DNA from: Poecilobothrus nobilitatus
Lineage: Eukaryota; Arthropoda; Insecta; Diptera; Dolichopodidae
Reading direction: 5' to 3'
Assembly (NCBI GenBank): GCA_947095535.1
Contig: OX352773.1
Coordinates: 258,377,590 to 258,441,589, forward strand
Length of the DNA stretch: 64,000 nt
The notes under the pieces were generated by a model that saw only the letters and a program-made list of their open reading frames with translations, was not told where the DNA came from and made no database searches. How positions within the stretch are numbered: position 1 is the first letter of the stretch; the number at the start of each line of letters is the position of its first letter. The translations under genes and the position numbers were made by a program. This document shows positions 1-13,141 of this stretch, piece after piece.

Positions 1-3000
1 GTAGCCATATTATATATTGAATTTTTGTTTGTTTTTTTTTTTTTCGGTGAGTAAGGATAAAAATATTTTGAAAAAGGAAACTTCTTATTTCAGATCCTTT
101 TCTTTTAATTTTTTTTTTAAATATTTTTATATAGTCTTCCATGAAATGGTAGAAATAAGTGCGGGAATGTAAAAACAAAAGAAGATAATTTAAATTATTG
201 AATGAATTATTATACTGTTCTAAAATAGTTGATCGCAGTCAAAAAAAAAAAAAATACAAGATAAAATGATGAAAGACATTTTATTCACATTTTTTATTAT
301 CATTATATTGAATTTTGGTGTTTAGATTTTTACAAATATAATTCAACATATTCAGGAAACAGAGGACTTCTACTTGAAGTATGATAATATTATACTTATT
401 ATACTTATACTTATAAAATTAGGAAAATATAATTAATAACTTAATTTTCTTCCTTGCATGTTTTAATTAGCAGATAGCTGGACATGTCAAAATAAGTATA
501 TTCTACTATATTTTAGGCAGAACGTTAGCACTAAAGTTCATATAGCCTATTGTTTGGTTAAAAAAGGGAGATATATTTAGTGGGCTATATAGTTAGTGGG
601 AGATATATTTATACACTAATGAAGGACTTGTGCTTGTTCCACTGTATAGTGCCTTTTGATAATTCCCTGAATACTTTTTAAAAATAAAAAAAAAAATACC
701 ACAAGATTTTTCTCATTTCCTTTCTTTTTTGTCATTTTTCCTATGGATTTATTTCACTATATAGCATTTATCATGATACAAAGGTTATAAGAGTTTTCAA
801 AATAATGTCTACTGCCAAGTATCCTCTTGTGACCATTTCACTTAGGAACGTCATTACCTTCAACCTGTTCGATGTCAAAGTGAAGTAAAAAAAATAAGAA
901 ACAAAAATTGAATGAAAAGGACCTCTTAAAAATACCTTGTTTTTTTTTTCTATAATAATCCTTTTTTTTTTTTTTTGTTTTCTTAGTATTTTATTATTAT
1001 TATTTTTTTATTTTCATTTTCGAAATCCACTTAACCGGATATTTTGATGGGTAATACTGGGATAAAAAACACATACTTTTTTTTTTTATGTTTTTCATTT
1101 TTTTTCTTTTTTCAATACAGTTTTTACACGCGTTATTTTGTCTCTTTCCATAAAACATATATCTACCCATATATTTTTAGTATACAAAATATATATTTAT
1201 AATGAAAGTTATCCGTGCTTGAATCTTCAAGAATCCTTCTGAATTTTTTTTTTTGTTTTTTAGTGTTAACAATTTTGTTTTATAAATTTTATTGTTTTTT
1301 ATTGAAAAAAAAAAAAAATACAAATTTAAATGAATGAAATGAACACGTAATACAATGCAAAAATAACACAATGATACAGATTAAGAATAAGGACAACAAC
1401 AAAAAAAAAAAACAAAAACAAAAACAAAGTAGTTAAAAAGTGATGGAAAAAGAAGTAGGTCTCTGCGTTTCTCTAAAAGAATTGAATAAAATAATATAAA
1501 AGGAGTGAAAGTTTAATAAAAGGGTTAATCCTGGTTTTTTTTTATTTTTATTTTACATTTTGTTTTTTATTATCTTTTGTTCCTGTTAAATCATTTACGG
1601 TTAGTTGAGAAATTTGTAGAAAAACAAAAATAAAAATTTGGAAAAACAAAAAACAATAAATGAGAAAAGAAAAAAACAAATTTTTGAATGAAAATTAAGT
1701 TGATCAGCATAACCAAGGGAATTTTTTTGTTTAAAAATTGGTATATGAAGTAAATTGAGATAAAATTTATTGTACCAATGATAAAAAAACAAAGCTTTGA
1801 GGATATTAATATTACAGGTGTTCAATTTTTGTGTGAATAAGTTGTCACCGCATATGGTGAATATTAAAAAAAATATTATTTTCATTAACAGAAAAAAAAA
1901 AACTTTTAAAAAAATGTACCGTTAAATGTTGCAACTTATCTATCGAAAAAATTACTGTTATATATCAACCATCATTACTACGCTGCATTTTAAAAATCGT
2001 ATGTGATTATAAATTAAATAATTTTTCTTGTGAAGTCCGTTAGGCACAAGACTTCAAACATATTTCGACCGTGACAGTGATATTAGCTGTGGTGGGTTTT
2101 GTAGACAGAAGACATTTTTCAAAACTGAATAATTTGTTAATGATCCAAAATCATAAATAGAATTTATTAACATTCGATGATCTGCGCGATATGAAAGAAT
2201 CGCGATTGTTATAAATCTAGATGTACTGGATCTATATATGTCAATATATAATTTGTTGTTTTTTCATTGCACTAACAGATCTAAAAAAAGGAACCTATCG
2301 TTTATTTCTGTTTCAATAGTGAATTTTATTGATGGAAATTGATTATTCAGGATCTTTAGAAGTTTTTTTTTTTTAGCTTTTAATTGGTTTGTTAGATTTT
2401 AGAAAAGAATCCTTCCTTAACACAACATCATTTTAAAAACCGAAGAGTTTTACCTATGTTCTATCTTAACATTACGTTTTTTAGATGAAATTTTCACAGA
2501 TTTTACATTAGAATTTTTTTTTCTCAATATTACGAGTATTAAAATTACAATTTCATATTTATAATACCTATCCGGTATGGTATACGGTATTTATAATACC
2601 TATTCAGTTGGTATGTATAAATAAAACTAAAAATTAGTAAGATTTCTTTTTAATTTGTATATAATCTTGATATGTATATAAATAATGTATTATTAGTGGG
2701 TTGTAAAACATAAAAAATAAAGGATATTAAAAAAAAAAAAACAAAAAAAAAAAATAAATAATACGAATTGGAAGGAAATTGAAAAGTTTTCTTGTTAAAA
2801 AAAAAAGAAAAGTTCTTTATACATTTTTTTGTTTTGTAATATTGTACATTGATTTATGTATTGTATATATGTATATATAATGTACAAATAGTATTGAAAT
2901 TTCCATAATTCAACAGAAACAAAAAAAAAGGAAAAAACTTTTTTATTTGAATTATTTTAAATTTTTTTTTTTTTTTCCAGTAAATTATAAAATCGTGGCT

Positions 3001-3523
3001 ATGTTTTTCTTTTTTTTTTTTTTTGTGTGGCGAATTTCTACAAAAAAAAAATGTTTTTTTTTTCATTAATTTGCAATTAAACTAAATTCAATTTTATGGA
3101 TGAAATACATAAGAAAAAAAATATAAATAATCAATATAAAGTATAAAAAATAAAATAAAATGTGAAAGTTTTATAGAAATAATAAACTTTCAGTTTTTAA
3201 TTGAAGTCAATTTAAATTTTTATGTATATATATAAAAAATATATATATAATTTTTTTTTAAATATTTTATTTAAGTTTTAATTTCGAAATGTTTATTTAT
3301 TGATATTTAACTTATTGCAATTATTTAATTGGAAAGTTTTAGTTCATCGAAAATTTATTTTTTTTTTTTTTTGGAGTTTGATTTAAATTAAGGAAAATTC
3401 AGAAAAATGTTTTTTAATATTTCTATATATATATACATTTACGAGAAAAAAATTTATATCCAGCGTATATTATTAAAAAGTATGTTATATACATTATATT
3501 TTTGGTATATACTGTTTCAATTA
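1..3523. other. Anonymous AT-rich noncoding DNA
   Basis: I see no gene. The stretch is built of A/T homopolymers (many of 9-15 bases, often A-runs broken by a single C), TATATA tracts and short low-complexity ORFs rich in K, N, F, I and Y that track the homopolymers. Around 2550-2625 there are two diverged tandem copies of a ~31-bp unit beginning 'tttataatacctat'. Around 2034-2058 'gaagtc...gacttc' makes a small inverted repeat. A slightly GC-richer patch at about 790-890 shows no recognisable protein. Confidence 0.6.
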
Positions 3524-3530
3524 TATATTA

Positions 3531-4273
3531 AGGGAGGGGGATAACTTAACTTCCACGAACATAAGTTCCATAAAACTAATGTCCTCTTAAATGGATCTAA
3601 CTTCTATTGAACTTACGGCCATTTCGAAATGAGTTTAAATTCCATGGAAGTTGTGACCAGTTTTGTTGGAAGTTATGTCTCAAATAAAATGGCCATAAGT
3701 TCTGCACTTTTTCATTGGAAGTTATGTCTCAAATAAAATGGCCATCATTTTTCTAATATATATTTAAAAAAAAAATAAATAAGGACGATTTTATAGCCCG
3801 GATTGCCCACTTTTCCAGAATCCAACCTCCAAAATCCCTTCTAATTCAGAATCTCACATACTCAAATATATAAATATACTGGAAAAAAAGAATTCGCTGA
3901 TTTTGAATCTATGTTGAACACCCCTTTTAATTGAGAATTTCGCTTATGTATGTATATATTTTTTAATTTTTTCAACCAAATTTAAATTCGGTTTTTAAAT
4001 TTTTTTTTTTCGGTAAAGTTATCTACACCCACAAACATAAAATATATATATAAATATTTCCGATTTTTCCAGCATTTTGAATTAAAATGTATTGTATATG
4101 TATACAAACTTATGTCTTATAGCAATTTCGTCATAAGTTCGATGGAATTTTTGTTTCTATTTTAATGGAACTTGTCTATTTAAAAACGGCCTTTATTTAC
4201 ATCGAACTTAAGTCTATTTAAGATGACATAAGTTTCATGGAAGTTATGTCCGTGGAAGTTAAGTCATCCCCCC
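3531..4273. mobile_element. Foldback/MITE-like element with long imperfect terminal inverted repeats
   Basis: The left end (3531-3600) reads GGGGGATAACTTAACTTCC and continues into 'cataagttccat'. The reverse complement of the right end (about 4205-4273) reads GGGGGGATGACTTAACTTCC followed by the same 'acataacttccatgaaa' pattern, so roughly 55-65 bp at each end are inverted copies. A 7-bp direct repeat TATATTA lies immediately outside both ends (3524-3530 and 4274-4280), as a target-site duplication would. The interior is full of the motif 'aagttatgtc/gacataactt' in both orientations, and a 31-bp sequence beginning TTGGAAGTTATGTCTC is repeated exactly at 3666 and 3715. The middle (about 3800-3960) carries the 'aattcagaatctcgcatat' minisatellite also found in the 23-kb element. 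There is no transposase ORF, so it is non-autonomous. The superfamily is unknown, and the flanking repeat could be chance in AT-rich DNA. Confidence 0.75.
3666..3745. repeat. 31-bp exact direct repeat inside the foldback element
   Basis: A 31-bp sequence beginning TTGGAAGTTATGTCTCAAAT occurs at 3666-3696 and again at 3715-3745 with a 49-bp period. It is built from the same 'aagttatgtc' motif as the element's terminal repeats. Confidence 0.85.
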
Positions 4274-4280
4274 TATATTA

Positions 4281-7200
4281 ATAATCTTTTAAAGTTAATA
4301 ATTTGATGAAATTTTAAATTAATTCAATAAAAATTTTTGTTTTTCAAACTACATAAAATAAAATTATTAAAAGGTTTTCTTTTAAATTTTTGATAATTGG
4401 ATCTGAGAGTTTCGTTTTTTAATTTCCAATTATCTTTTTGAAATGTAATCTGTGTTCTCATTTAAGATTTCAATAAAGAAAAAAAGGAGGATATGGGGCG
4501 ATTATTTTAAATTCTTTTTCTTGAAATTATTTTAAATGCTTTATTGTTGAAATATATATGAATATATGAAAATATGTACATAGAAAACATTTTAAAGTGA
4601 TTTTGTCAAAATTCGGGCTATTCACTTTTTGCGATACATAACATTTATATATGCGATATTTATCCTGATTTAATTTAAGAAATAAAACTTTAATTTGATT
4701 TAAGTTTTTTCATAATTTCATTTAAGAAATAAAAACAAAAATCAAGAAAACAACAAAAAAGAATAATAAATATATAAAAAATGAGATTTTGAAATACATT
4801 TTACAGCGTTATTTACAAAGCATTCGTAACTAATGCTTTAAAAACAATGAAAAAGGATATTTATTTTATTATTATTTATAAGGATATTAGTATAGGCGAA
4901 ACGTTATATGAAACTGTATCGTATTAGAATCCTAGGGATCAATCTTCTTGAAAATTATTAGAAATTTATCACTTTTCTTATGGTCAAAATTTTAGTTTCT
5001 TTTAATAACTCATCAGAAGTTATTAAATGAGGATGAATAATTATAAAATTTATATTTTGATTGTCATATTTGGACTCAGTATTTAATAATAATTTCACTA
5101 TTAACCAGAGTTGATGTTAAATTTCCCTAGATTCACGCCAAGATGACACCATTCGGACAAAAGAATCTTTGAAAATTTCTCAGATCTATGTGAAAGAGTT
5201 TAAAAAAGAGTTTGTTTTTTTTTTTTCGAATCTGTTATGTAATCCATTTAATTAAGTAAGTACATTTTCAATTCAGAAAAAATATTTTGGCAAAAGGGGG
5301 GTAAATAGAGATATATCTGGGTATATTGGCCGATATTTACATTAAAAAATTGCTTCACGACTCTCAATACTATAATCTACGTGTATAACACTTGACTTAA
5401 ATTCACATTACAAAAGCCCAATTTAACTAACATCATTTGACAAAAAGTTCATTTCGCAAAAAGTTCAGATGTTAAAATCTCATTATATAAAACATTTTGT
5501 TTACCATATTCCATGTACATAGTTCATTGTAAATAAATATCTAATAGCATTTTAACAGCAATTTTTCAGTTTTGTATTTTGAGTATTTTTTATAAGTGAT
5601 GGACTTGGAAAAATTGAATTAAATAAAAGGATAAAAGGATTACTTTGCTCAAATGTTAAATATTTGTTTAATTAATATTCATTTTACGAAAAGTGAACAA
5701 AAAATTTAAAGTAAAATAAGTTTACAAAAAAAAATAATTAAATGGATTTTTTCAACTTAATTTAATAAAATAAGATTAAATGATTTAAAATATAAAATTT
5801 AATTTATTAACTGTTTCATTTCTTCACATTTTTTTTATAATATTATATTGAAATTTTAACCTTAAAATTAATAAATTAAAATTAAATTATAAGTGAAGAA
5901 TTTAATTATCAAAATAATTAGCAACTATCACCTAATTTAATCACAACATAAATTTTAATTCATGTTTTAATATACAAAATAAAAACCGATTTATCATCAT
6001 AATTTTTCCTTATTTAAAATTGTTTTAATTTAACTTATTTTTGTTCTAAAATTTTTAGTCTTAAAATTTATTTTATCACCAAAAATTTATCTCTAAATTA
6101 ATGTTATGTAATAATACCATGTCATAATATAATTTGAATGTTAAAAAAGAAAAACATACATTTTATTAATATAGAAAGCAACTCTTTGTTTTTTTTTGTT
6201 TTTATTAAATTTTAATATCAAAAGTTCTGTTTTTTCATTTTGAGAGGTGGGTTTAATATAAACCTACTGTAGTGTTTTTTTTTTTTGCAAATTGATTTCA
6301 TGCTAAATGAACCTGCATAGGTATATTAGTAAATATAATACAGTAATATGCAAAAAATACAAAAAACAAAAACCTTAATTGTATAATACAGGAGAAATGT
6401 ATACATTATAATATTCCAGATACGTTTATAGCAATGTAAATATCCATTTTTATTGTAAACTTGCAGGACATAAAGTTAAGAGTGCTTTGAATTTCGTAAA
6501 CAAAAGTATGAAACACTTATTTTACAAACTATATATGAATGTACATACAGGAACTGTTTCGTAACTCGAATGTCCTTCAGTTTAAATTTTTCTTGACGCG
6601 AAGTACGTTTTAATCGCCTTTAAAAAGAAGTACATACTTAAAATAATTCTATAACTCTTTTTTATTCAACTAATTTCAATTCCCCTTTCGGATTCGGTTT
6701 ATCTAAGTTTCACTGTATCTTTTTAATTCTATACATGTTGTCAACATTTTACATATGTAATAACATGTTGAAAAATGGAAAAAAAAAAAAACAAAAAAAG
6801 GAAAGTTTATCCTTTTAAAATTTTTCTACCCTTTTAATTCTGACTAAATACTAAAACACAAAAAAAAAAATATTCTCCATACCTAATATTTAAAATTCAA
6901 CTTATACACCTTTCAGTGAATATTTTCTTTTTTTGTTTTTTTTTTTGTATTTCCTTTTCTTGAATGAATGATCAAAGGTATTAAATTTATAATTTTTTAT
7001 TTATTTATATTTTTTTTTTTGTTCAACTCTTTAAATGGCTTATCCAAGCAAGATTACTTTATATGATAATATATTATATAATATACATGTATATGTATAT
7101 AAATACATTTATATAAATCCACCTTAATGCATCCTTAAAAGATTCATATTTTATTTTTATTTTTTTTTGGATGGAAGATAGGATCTTCTTATGTCATGTT

Positions 7201-9880
7201 TTTAATGATTATATAGTGGTGGTGTTACCATCAGCGGCTGATTTAATATCACATAACTTGTTTTCTGTTGTTGTAATATATGTGTATGTAGGAATGTACA
7301 AAAAAATAAAAAAAAAAATAAAATTTTGAAAATATGCTAACTGGCTATGATATTTAAAAAAAAAACAAAAAAAAAAAAAATCATTCTCACATTAGAAAGA
7401 GATATATAGGATAAAGGATAAACTTGATCTGATATATTACCCTTTATAGATTTCCACTATTTAAGTACAATATGTTTCACTTGTGAAAATATCTATCTAA
7501 AATATTGTAAGATGAATGATTAATCTTATGTAATGAATGGAATAGAAAAGAATAAAGTTTATTTAATGGGTTTATGAACTCTAAAGGTTTTTCAAGCCCC
7601 CAATCAATTTTTTTTTTTTTAAAACTATAACAATCTTTTGTAATAAGGATTATTTTACCTCCACCTGCACTGTAACGTATTTTAAATTTTATATCTATTA
7701 TGTTAGTATAAGTTATTGTGTAAGCTTATAGCCTTAATAGGCTCTTAATGTGGATGAGCTTAGCACAATTTTATTATGTTATGTTCGTGATAATGATATA
7801 AGTTTAAGAAAAAAGGGATACAACAGTGAATTGTTAAATTTGTACTAAAATCAAGATGTTTTTAGTAGAGTTTAAAAGTTCTTATAGCTTATAATATATA
7901 TTTTTAATATAAAATCTTATTTATCAACGTAATAATCAACTTTTTAAATTAACTAGAAGATATTTATTATAATTTTCTTATTTCACATGCTTAAGATAAT
8001 GTAAAAGATTTTTATATATTATGTTGGAACCTAGAAATATCCTTTTTTTCTTTATTTAATATTTGAATTTATTTTTTTTAAAACTCTTTGTATCTTTAAT
8101 TGCGTTACACTCTGTCTATCTACCACAAGTACTATAAAAATATGATAAAAAATAGCAGCTATACGAACTAATTCAAGATGATTTTGACAGGAAATACTGA
8201 GTATTAAGAGCTTACGAGAATTGGATACCGCTAAGATAAAAATAGAAATTACATAAAAATACATACATACACACATTTTGTTATTAGTATTATATAACTG
8301 TAATATATAGTAGTGTTTTGTTAGTTGTAAAAATAACGGTAGTTATCAATGTGGCGGGAGCAAAAAAAAGAAAAAACCGAAAAGCAAAATAAAAATAAGA
8401 AAAATGGAAAATTGTTATTGCGTAATAAATGTTGATTTAAAGATAAAGATACTATAACAGATAAGATGAGATGAGATGATGATGATGATAATTGTTAGAG
8501 AATAAAGATGGAGAAAAGAAAAGAAAAAAAAAATAAATAAATAAACAAAATTGAAATATTTCCTTCTATGTCGTTTATTTTTTTCCTTTGAATTTCTTTT
8601 TATTGTTGTTGTTTTTTTTTTCACCATATTTTTTTCAAGATATTTGACAGGATATAAGCGAAAATTAAATGATATGAAATTAATTTGTTTAAAATTGTTA
8701 TAAGAATAAGTCTTTTTCCTTTTTATTGTAATATATACATATTTAAATACATACTTATATATACGTATATGTATTTATAAATAAATTATTACAAAGTGAT
8801 TAAATGTGTATATATTTCTTTAAAGCAAAAAGTTGGCAAACAAAAAAAAAAAAAAGTAAAAAAATAAAAGAAAGGAGTAAGAAGGATAAAAAATAGTAAA
8901 ATTATATAAAAGAAAGAAAAAACCAAATAAATAGTCATTTCCTCTTGATTTGGGGACAATTTTTACTTCAATGAACTTTAAAACCATTTTTCGTTTCTCG
9001 ATTAAGATTCGATCATGATGATAAAATAAGTTACAGTTAATCATTAGATACATTTATGTATATAGACATAGAATATAAGGATATAAGGATATATGATGTA
9101 TATTTATATATATATTTATCTATCTATAAACATTTGATAATGGGTAAATTAAGGAAAAAAAAAAATAAATAAATTTTGAAGAAGCTGTTGATCCGGAATA
9201 AAAATTGCGTGAAATTTTTTATCATCCACTCACTTACTTTCATATTAAGATAAGAACGAATTTAGTATATATTTTTTTTTCTAGTTAGTAAGCATTGATT
9301 AAAAATGTAGAGTCTATATATAAATGCTATCTATATATAGCATGTATATTAAAAAGAAAATTGGAAGATTAAATGAATTTAATATTAAATTAAAATAGAT
9401 TATTGATAGATTGTTTTTTTTTTTGGGTATAGACTTGAGAGATTGATTTAATCAAAATTTTAATTTAAATTTTACTTGAAAAATTTGAATATTTAGAATT
9501 TAAAGATGTTATAAAATATTGTTAAAAAGTTGATGTTTAAAAATTTAAATAAGAAAAAATTTAAAGAATAAGAAATAATAAATTTAAGTAATTTGATATT
9601 TTAGCAGTTATATAAAATAATTTAATATTTTATATAATATATTAGAGAGTAATTATTCTTTGTATCAATTTTATCAAAGAAATATCAGCAATATGTGATT
9701 CCATTTTAAAAATGTTTAAAAGAAATCATGAAAGTTATACTAGAAAAACTGTTCTTCAGTGTTTTATGAAAATTTGTATTCCAAATCAATTGGCTCAATT
9801 ATTATATTTATCATTTTCTTGGATCGTAACTTTATTCCATTTAAAATTAGCAACTGTTCTATAAGATAAAAATTAATTAC
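4281..9880. other. Anonymous AT-rich noncoding DNA
   Basis: I see no gene or identifiable transposon. Homopolymers and TA-rich tracts dominate. Minor local structures are the near-repeat 'caaaaagttca(tttcg)caaaaagttcag' at about 5442-5470, a GATGA/TGA-rich microsatellite at about 8462-8490, and the short palindrome 'atgctatctatatatagcat' near 9325-9345. The few ORFs of 70-77 codons here are low-complexity and end in homopolymer-encoded K/F runs. Confidence 0.6.
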
Positions 9881-9889
9881 GGTTGATAT

Positions 9890-10200
9890 CTTATTTTAAC
9901 TTTTGTTTTGTGGACCCCTACTGTGCACTTATTACTATACGAACGAGGGATTTTGCCTCCACATTAATACTTCTGTCAGCATTACTGACTAACAAACTGT
10001 CAGTCCTAAGAAATAAAGATCTTTGTTTGAGCCCAGATTTTTCACTCCTTAGTTCGCTCCTACATTTTTCACTTCCATTTTTATTGCTGCCTATCCCACC
10101 TTATTTTTATGTCTGCCTATCCCAGAAAATTAAGGAGATGCAACTCCCTATTCAACACTAAAGGGAGTTGCATTTCCTTCTTTTGCAAGTCGTTACATTT
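9890..10200. other. GC-richer island of unknown origin
   Basis: This ~300-bp segment is visibly less AT-rich than its surroundings and is open for 92 codons on the + strand (9883-10161). The translation is leucine/serine-rich and matches no family I recognise. On the minus strand 'gggataggcag.cataaaaat' is present twice about 26 bp apart. The island ends in the hairpin annotated at 10138-10173. It may be a fragment of an old transposable element; nothing shows that it is a gene. Confidence 0.35.
10138..10173. repeat. Perfect 12-bp stem hairpin
   Basis: ATGCAACTCCCT (10138-10149) is followed by a 12-base spacer and its exact reverse complement AGGGAGTTGCAT (10162-10173). A terminator or regulatory role has no support in a eukaryotic context. 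It may be the end of an unidentified small element. Confidence 0.8.
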
Positions 10201-13033
10201 CCTCATTATACGATAAGGTGTCTAGATACCTAGTAGAGGGTCAATAATAATTAAGTGTATGAAATTACAACTGGCTTATCAGTTTATACATAGAAAAATA
10301 TTTTGAGAGTTAAATTAACATTTTAAAATTTAAATCGAGATTCACTATTTATTAGTATAAAAGTTACGTTATGAAGTTATTTATGTTAGTTTCTAAAAAC
10401 TTATAATGATTCTTTTACTCTAGGTTTAAAACGAAAAGGAATGAATAAAAATCTGTAAAGATTCGAGAACACTTCGAACAGATTTTGTATTTTTTTTAAC
10501 TAAACTAAACATTATAAAATTTAACTTAATTTTAAAACGAAATATTTATCATAACTCTACTTATGATATTCTTACAATATGCTACTCAGTTATGACTCAC
10601 TCTATTTAATATTTTAGTCATGTTAAACGAATCCATATTATATTGGATTGGTGCATTATAACATGAGTTTATTGTATGTCTTTTCAAATATTTAATTCCA
10701 ACAAGAATCTATCAGATTTATTAATCGAATATCGATGTTATTGTAAAGGATTATTCAGTATATAATTTGAAATTATAATATTTAATAAATATTTATATTT
10801 AGTATAAAATGATAAAAATATTTTGATTAAATTTTTTTTTTTTTATTCTTTTATCGATAAAATTCCAAAGTGAAAAATTTTTTTTTTTAAATCTAAATTA
10901 TGCCTATATTTTGTTATTTTTTTTTTGGTTTTCTTTTAAAAATTAAAATGAAATTTATTTATTTTCCATCAAGAAGCCATTAAAAAAATTGTAAAATATA
11001 TATATGTACTCGTATATATGTACTTTTTGTTTTTCATAAAAAAGAAAATGACAAATTTTCACTAGTTATCCATGTTGTTTTTTTATTTGGTTTTATTTTT
11101 CGATTTTATTTCTATTTTTATTCACAAATTGAAATTAAAAAAAAAAAAAAAGAAAAAAAATAAACCCCAATGAAAATATTTGTCTGCAGTCAAAATTTGA
11201 AAAGTACTGCAGTCAAGTTTGAATTTTAATGTATATATAATTTGTTCATACAGGGAACAAATATAATTTTTAACTAATACATTTATAAACATATTTGCAC
11301 TTATATGGACTCATTATAATAATCAATATATATATATAGAAAAGTCAATAGAATATAATATATATGTCCTTTTGAAAATAAAGATGAATTTTTAGTTTTT
11401 CAAAATGTTTTTTTTTTTTACTTTTTTTTGATTTAACATTAAAAATTTATTATTAAGTGACATTATATGAATTATTTTTTCATGATTTTATACTCTTTTT
11501 TCCTGGAGTATATTTTATATTTAAAGTTAAAAAGAAATTTTGCATTTTAGACAATAAAACAAAAAACAAAAGTTTAAATATTTGATTATAGAATATCAAT
11601 ATATTACTATAAAGGATAATATGACAATCTTTTAATTATTTTCAGTTTCAAAAAATTCAGTATTTACGAAACTATTAATTAAAATTAAATGGGAAATAAT
11701 GTAAAAAAAGAGTAGAATTTAGAAAAAAATGTATTTTTTTCAATGTAAAGTGGTTTTTTTTTTCTGATGTTCTGAGTGGTTCTGATAAAATTCATTTATC
11801 AGTATAAATAAATTCATCTATCAGTATAAATAATGTATCTAAAAGTTTTACGACATTTTCTGGTAGTATTTCTCGGATTTGAAACTGCATTCTATCCATT
11901 AATAAGTCACTTTTAAATTATCACCGCAGGCTTTTAAATTAACACTTTAGTAATATTTAATAAAAATTATATATAAAGCATACTTATAGGCGGAATATAA
12001 TAAAATTGACTTAAAATTAAAATTAACCTATTATATACAGGTGATTGTATAATTTAAAATTTTTAACTCTTTATTTAAGAATGAAAGAAAATTTTCATTG
12101 ATTTCTTCCATATAAAATTATATTAAGTCTGCAAAAAGTTCCAAAGAATATTTCAAAAATGAATGAAATACTTTAATAATAAAATTTTCAAATTTTTTTT
12201 TTATTTTATATATAGTTGAACCTTTTCTTTTTGATACCAACTGTGTTTTATAAATACGAAAAAAAAAAAACAAATTATTTTTCAGTGTTTTTATTTTAAG
12301 AAATGACCATGACATGCTAAAAGTTATTTTAGATGGAAGATAAAAAAGTACTGCAACTGAATAGTACTCATACTCATATAATTTTTAATTTTAACTGGCC
12401 GCTCATATTTAGATTTTACTATTTACATACACCTGTAATGTAAATGAAAATTAAAACGACAGTTGAAAAGAAATAAACTAAAAAAAAAAAAATTAGTTCA
12501 AATTCAAAATTCAAGTGAAGGGCAACATTTTTAGACATCATATGTGAACTAAATTATAAAATAGAATTGTAAAATAGATTGAAATGAGGGCGGTAAATGT
12601 TAAGAGAAAGACTGAATGTAATATAAATATATGAGTCCCAATAGTCTTATCAAAAAAAATTTTTTTTTTTTTTTGCTTATATAAAATGTAAAAAAACAGA
12701 ATTTTATTTTTTTTGTAAATGCAAAACAAATAAAAATTGTGTCTGAATGTAGTTTGGTATATTAAATTTAAAAGTGTTGAATATATGAAAAAAAAGCTTT
12801 AGTTGTATAGTATTGAAAATATAGAAAAATAATTTTTTTCCCCTACATTTACCTGTTCCCATATGACTTATATACATGTCCTTAAAACTAATTTATGAGT
12901 AAAATTTATAATTATTTTTTTTTTAATTTCAATTTGAATTTTATTTGATGTTTTATTTGTTTGCAGTTAAAAAAAAAAAAAAAAAACTGTTTGGTCTGTT
13001 ATATTGTACTATTTTATATATATTTACACTAAT
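10201..13033. other. Anonymous AT-rich noncoding DNA
   Basis: No gene is seen. Small tandem repeats are present: 'ctgcagtcaa(a/g)tttga' twice at about 11184-11224, and a 22-bp unit 'aattcatttatcagtataaata' twice at about 11792-11836. Otherwise the stretch is homopolymers and TA-rich DNA. Confidence 0.6.
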
Positions 13034-13036
13034 TAT

Positions 13037-13138
13037 GGCTCGAGTTCATAAAACTGAGCTTGAACTAAAATTTACCTTTTTTGTTTTTTTAACAAAATTT
13101 AAGGTTTTGGTTCAAGTCCATTTTTATGTATTCGACCC
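13037..13138. mobile_element. Short MITE with terminal inverted repeats, TAT-flanked (family M)
   Basis: The left end GGCTCGAGTTCATAAAACTG is matched in inverse by the right end, whose reverse complement begins GGGTCGAATACATAAAAATG and continues 'gacttgaaccaaaa', against 'agcttgaactaaaa' on the left. TAT lies directly outside both ends (13034-13036 and 13139-13141), consistent with a TA or TAT target duplication. A second, better preserved member lies at 61914-62057. The 96-codon ORF crossing it (12945-13235) is a by-product of this sequence. With no coding capacity it must be non-autonomous. A Tc1/mariner link is suggested only by the TA flank. Confidence 0.75.
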
Positions 13139-13141
13139 TAT

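Noticed and set aside
5442..5470. 'caaaaagttcatttcgcaaaaagttcag' as a regulatory direct repeat
   Set aside because: Short, AT-rich and with similar words elsewhere (4620, 5690); nothing ties it to a promoter or gene.
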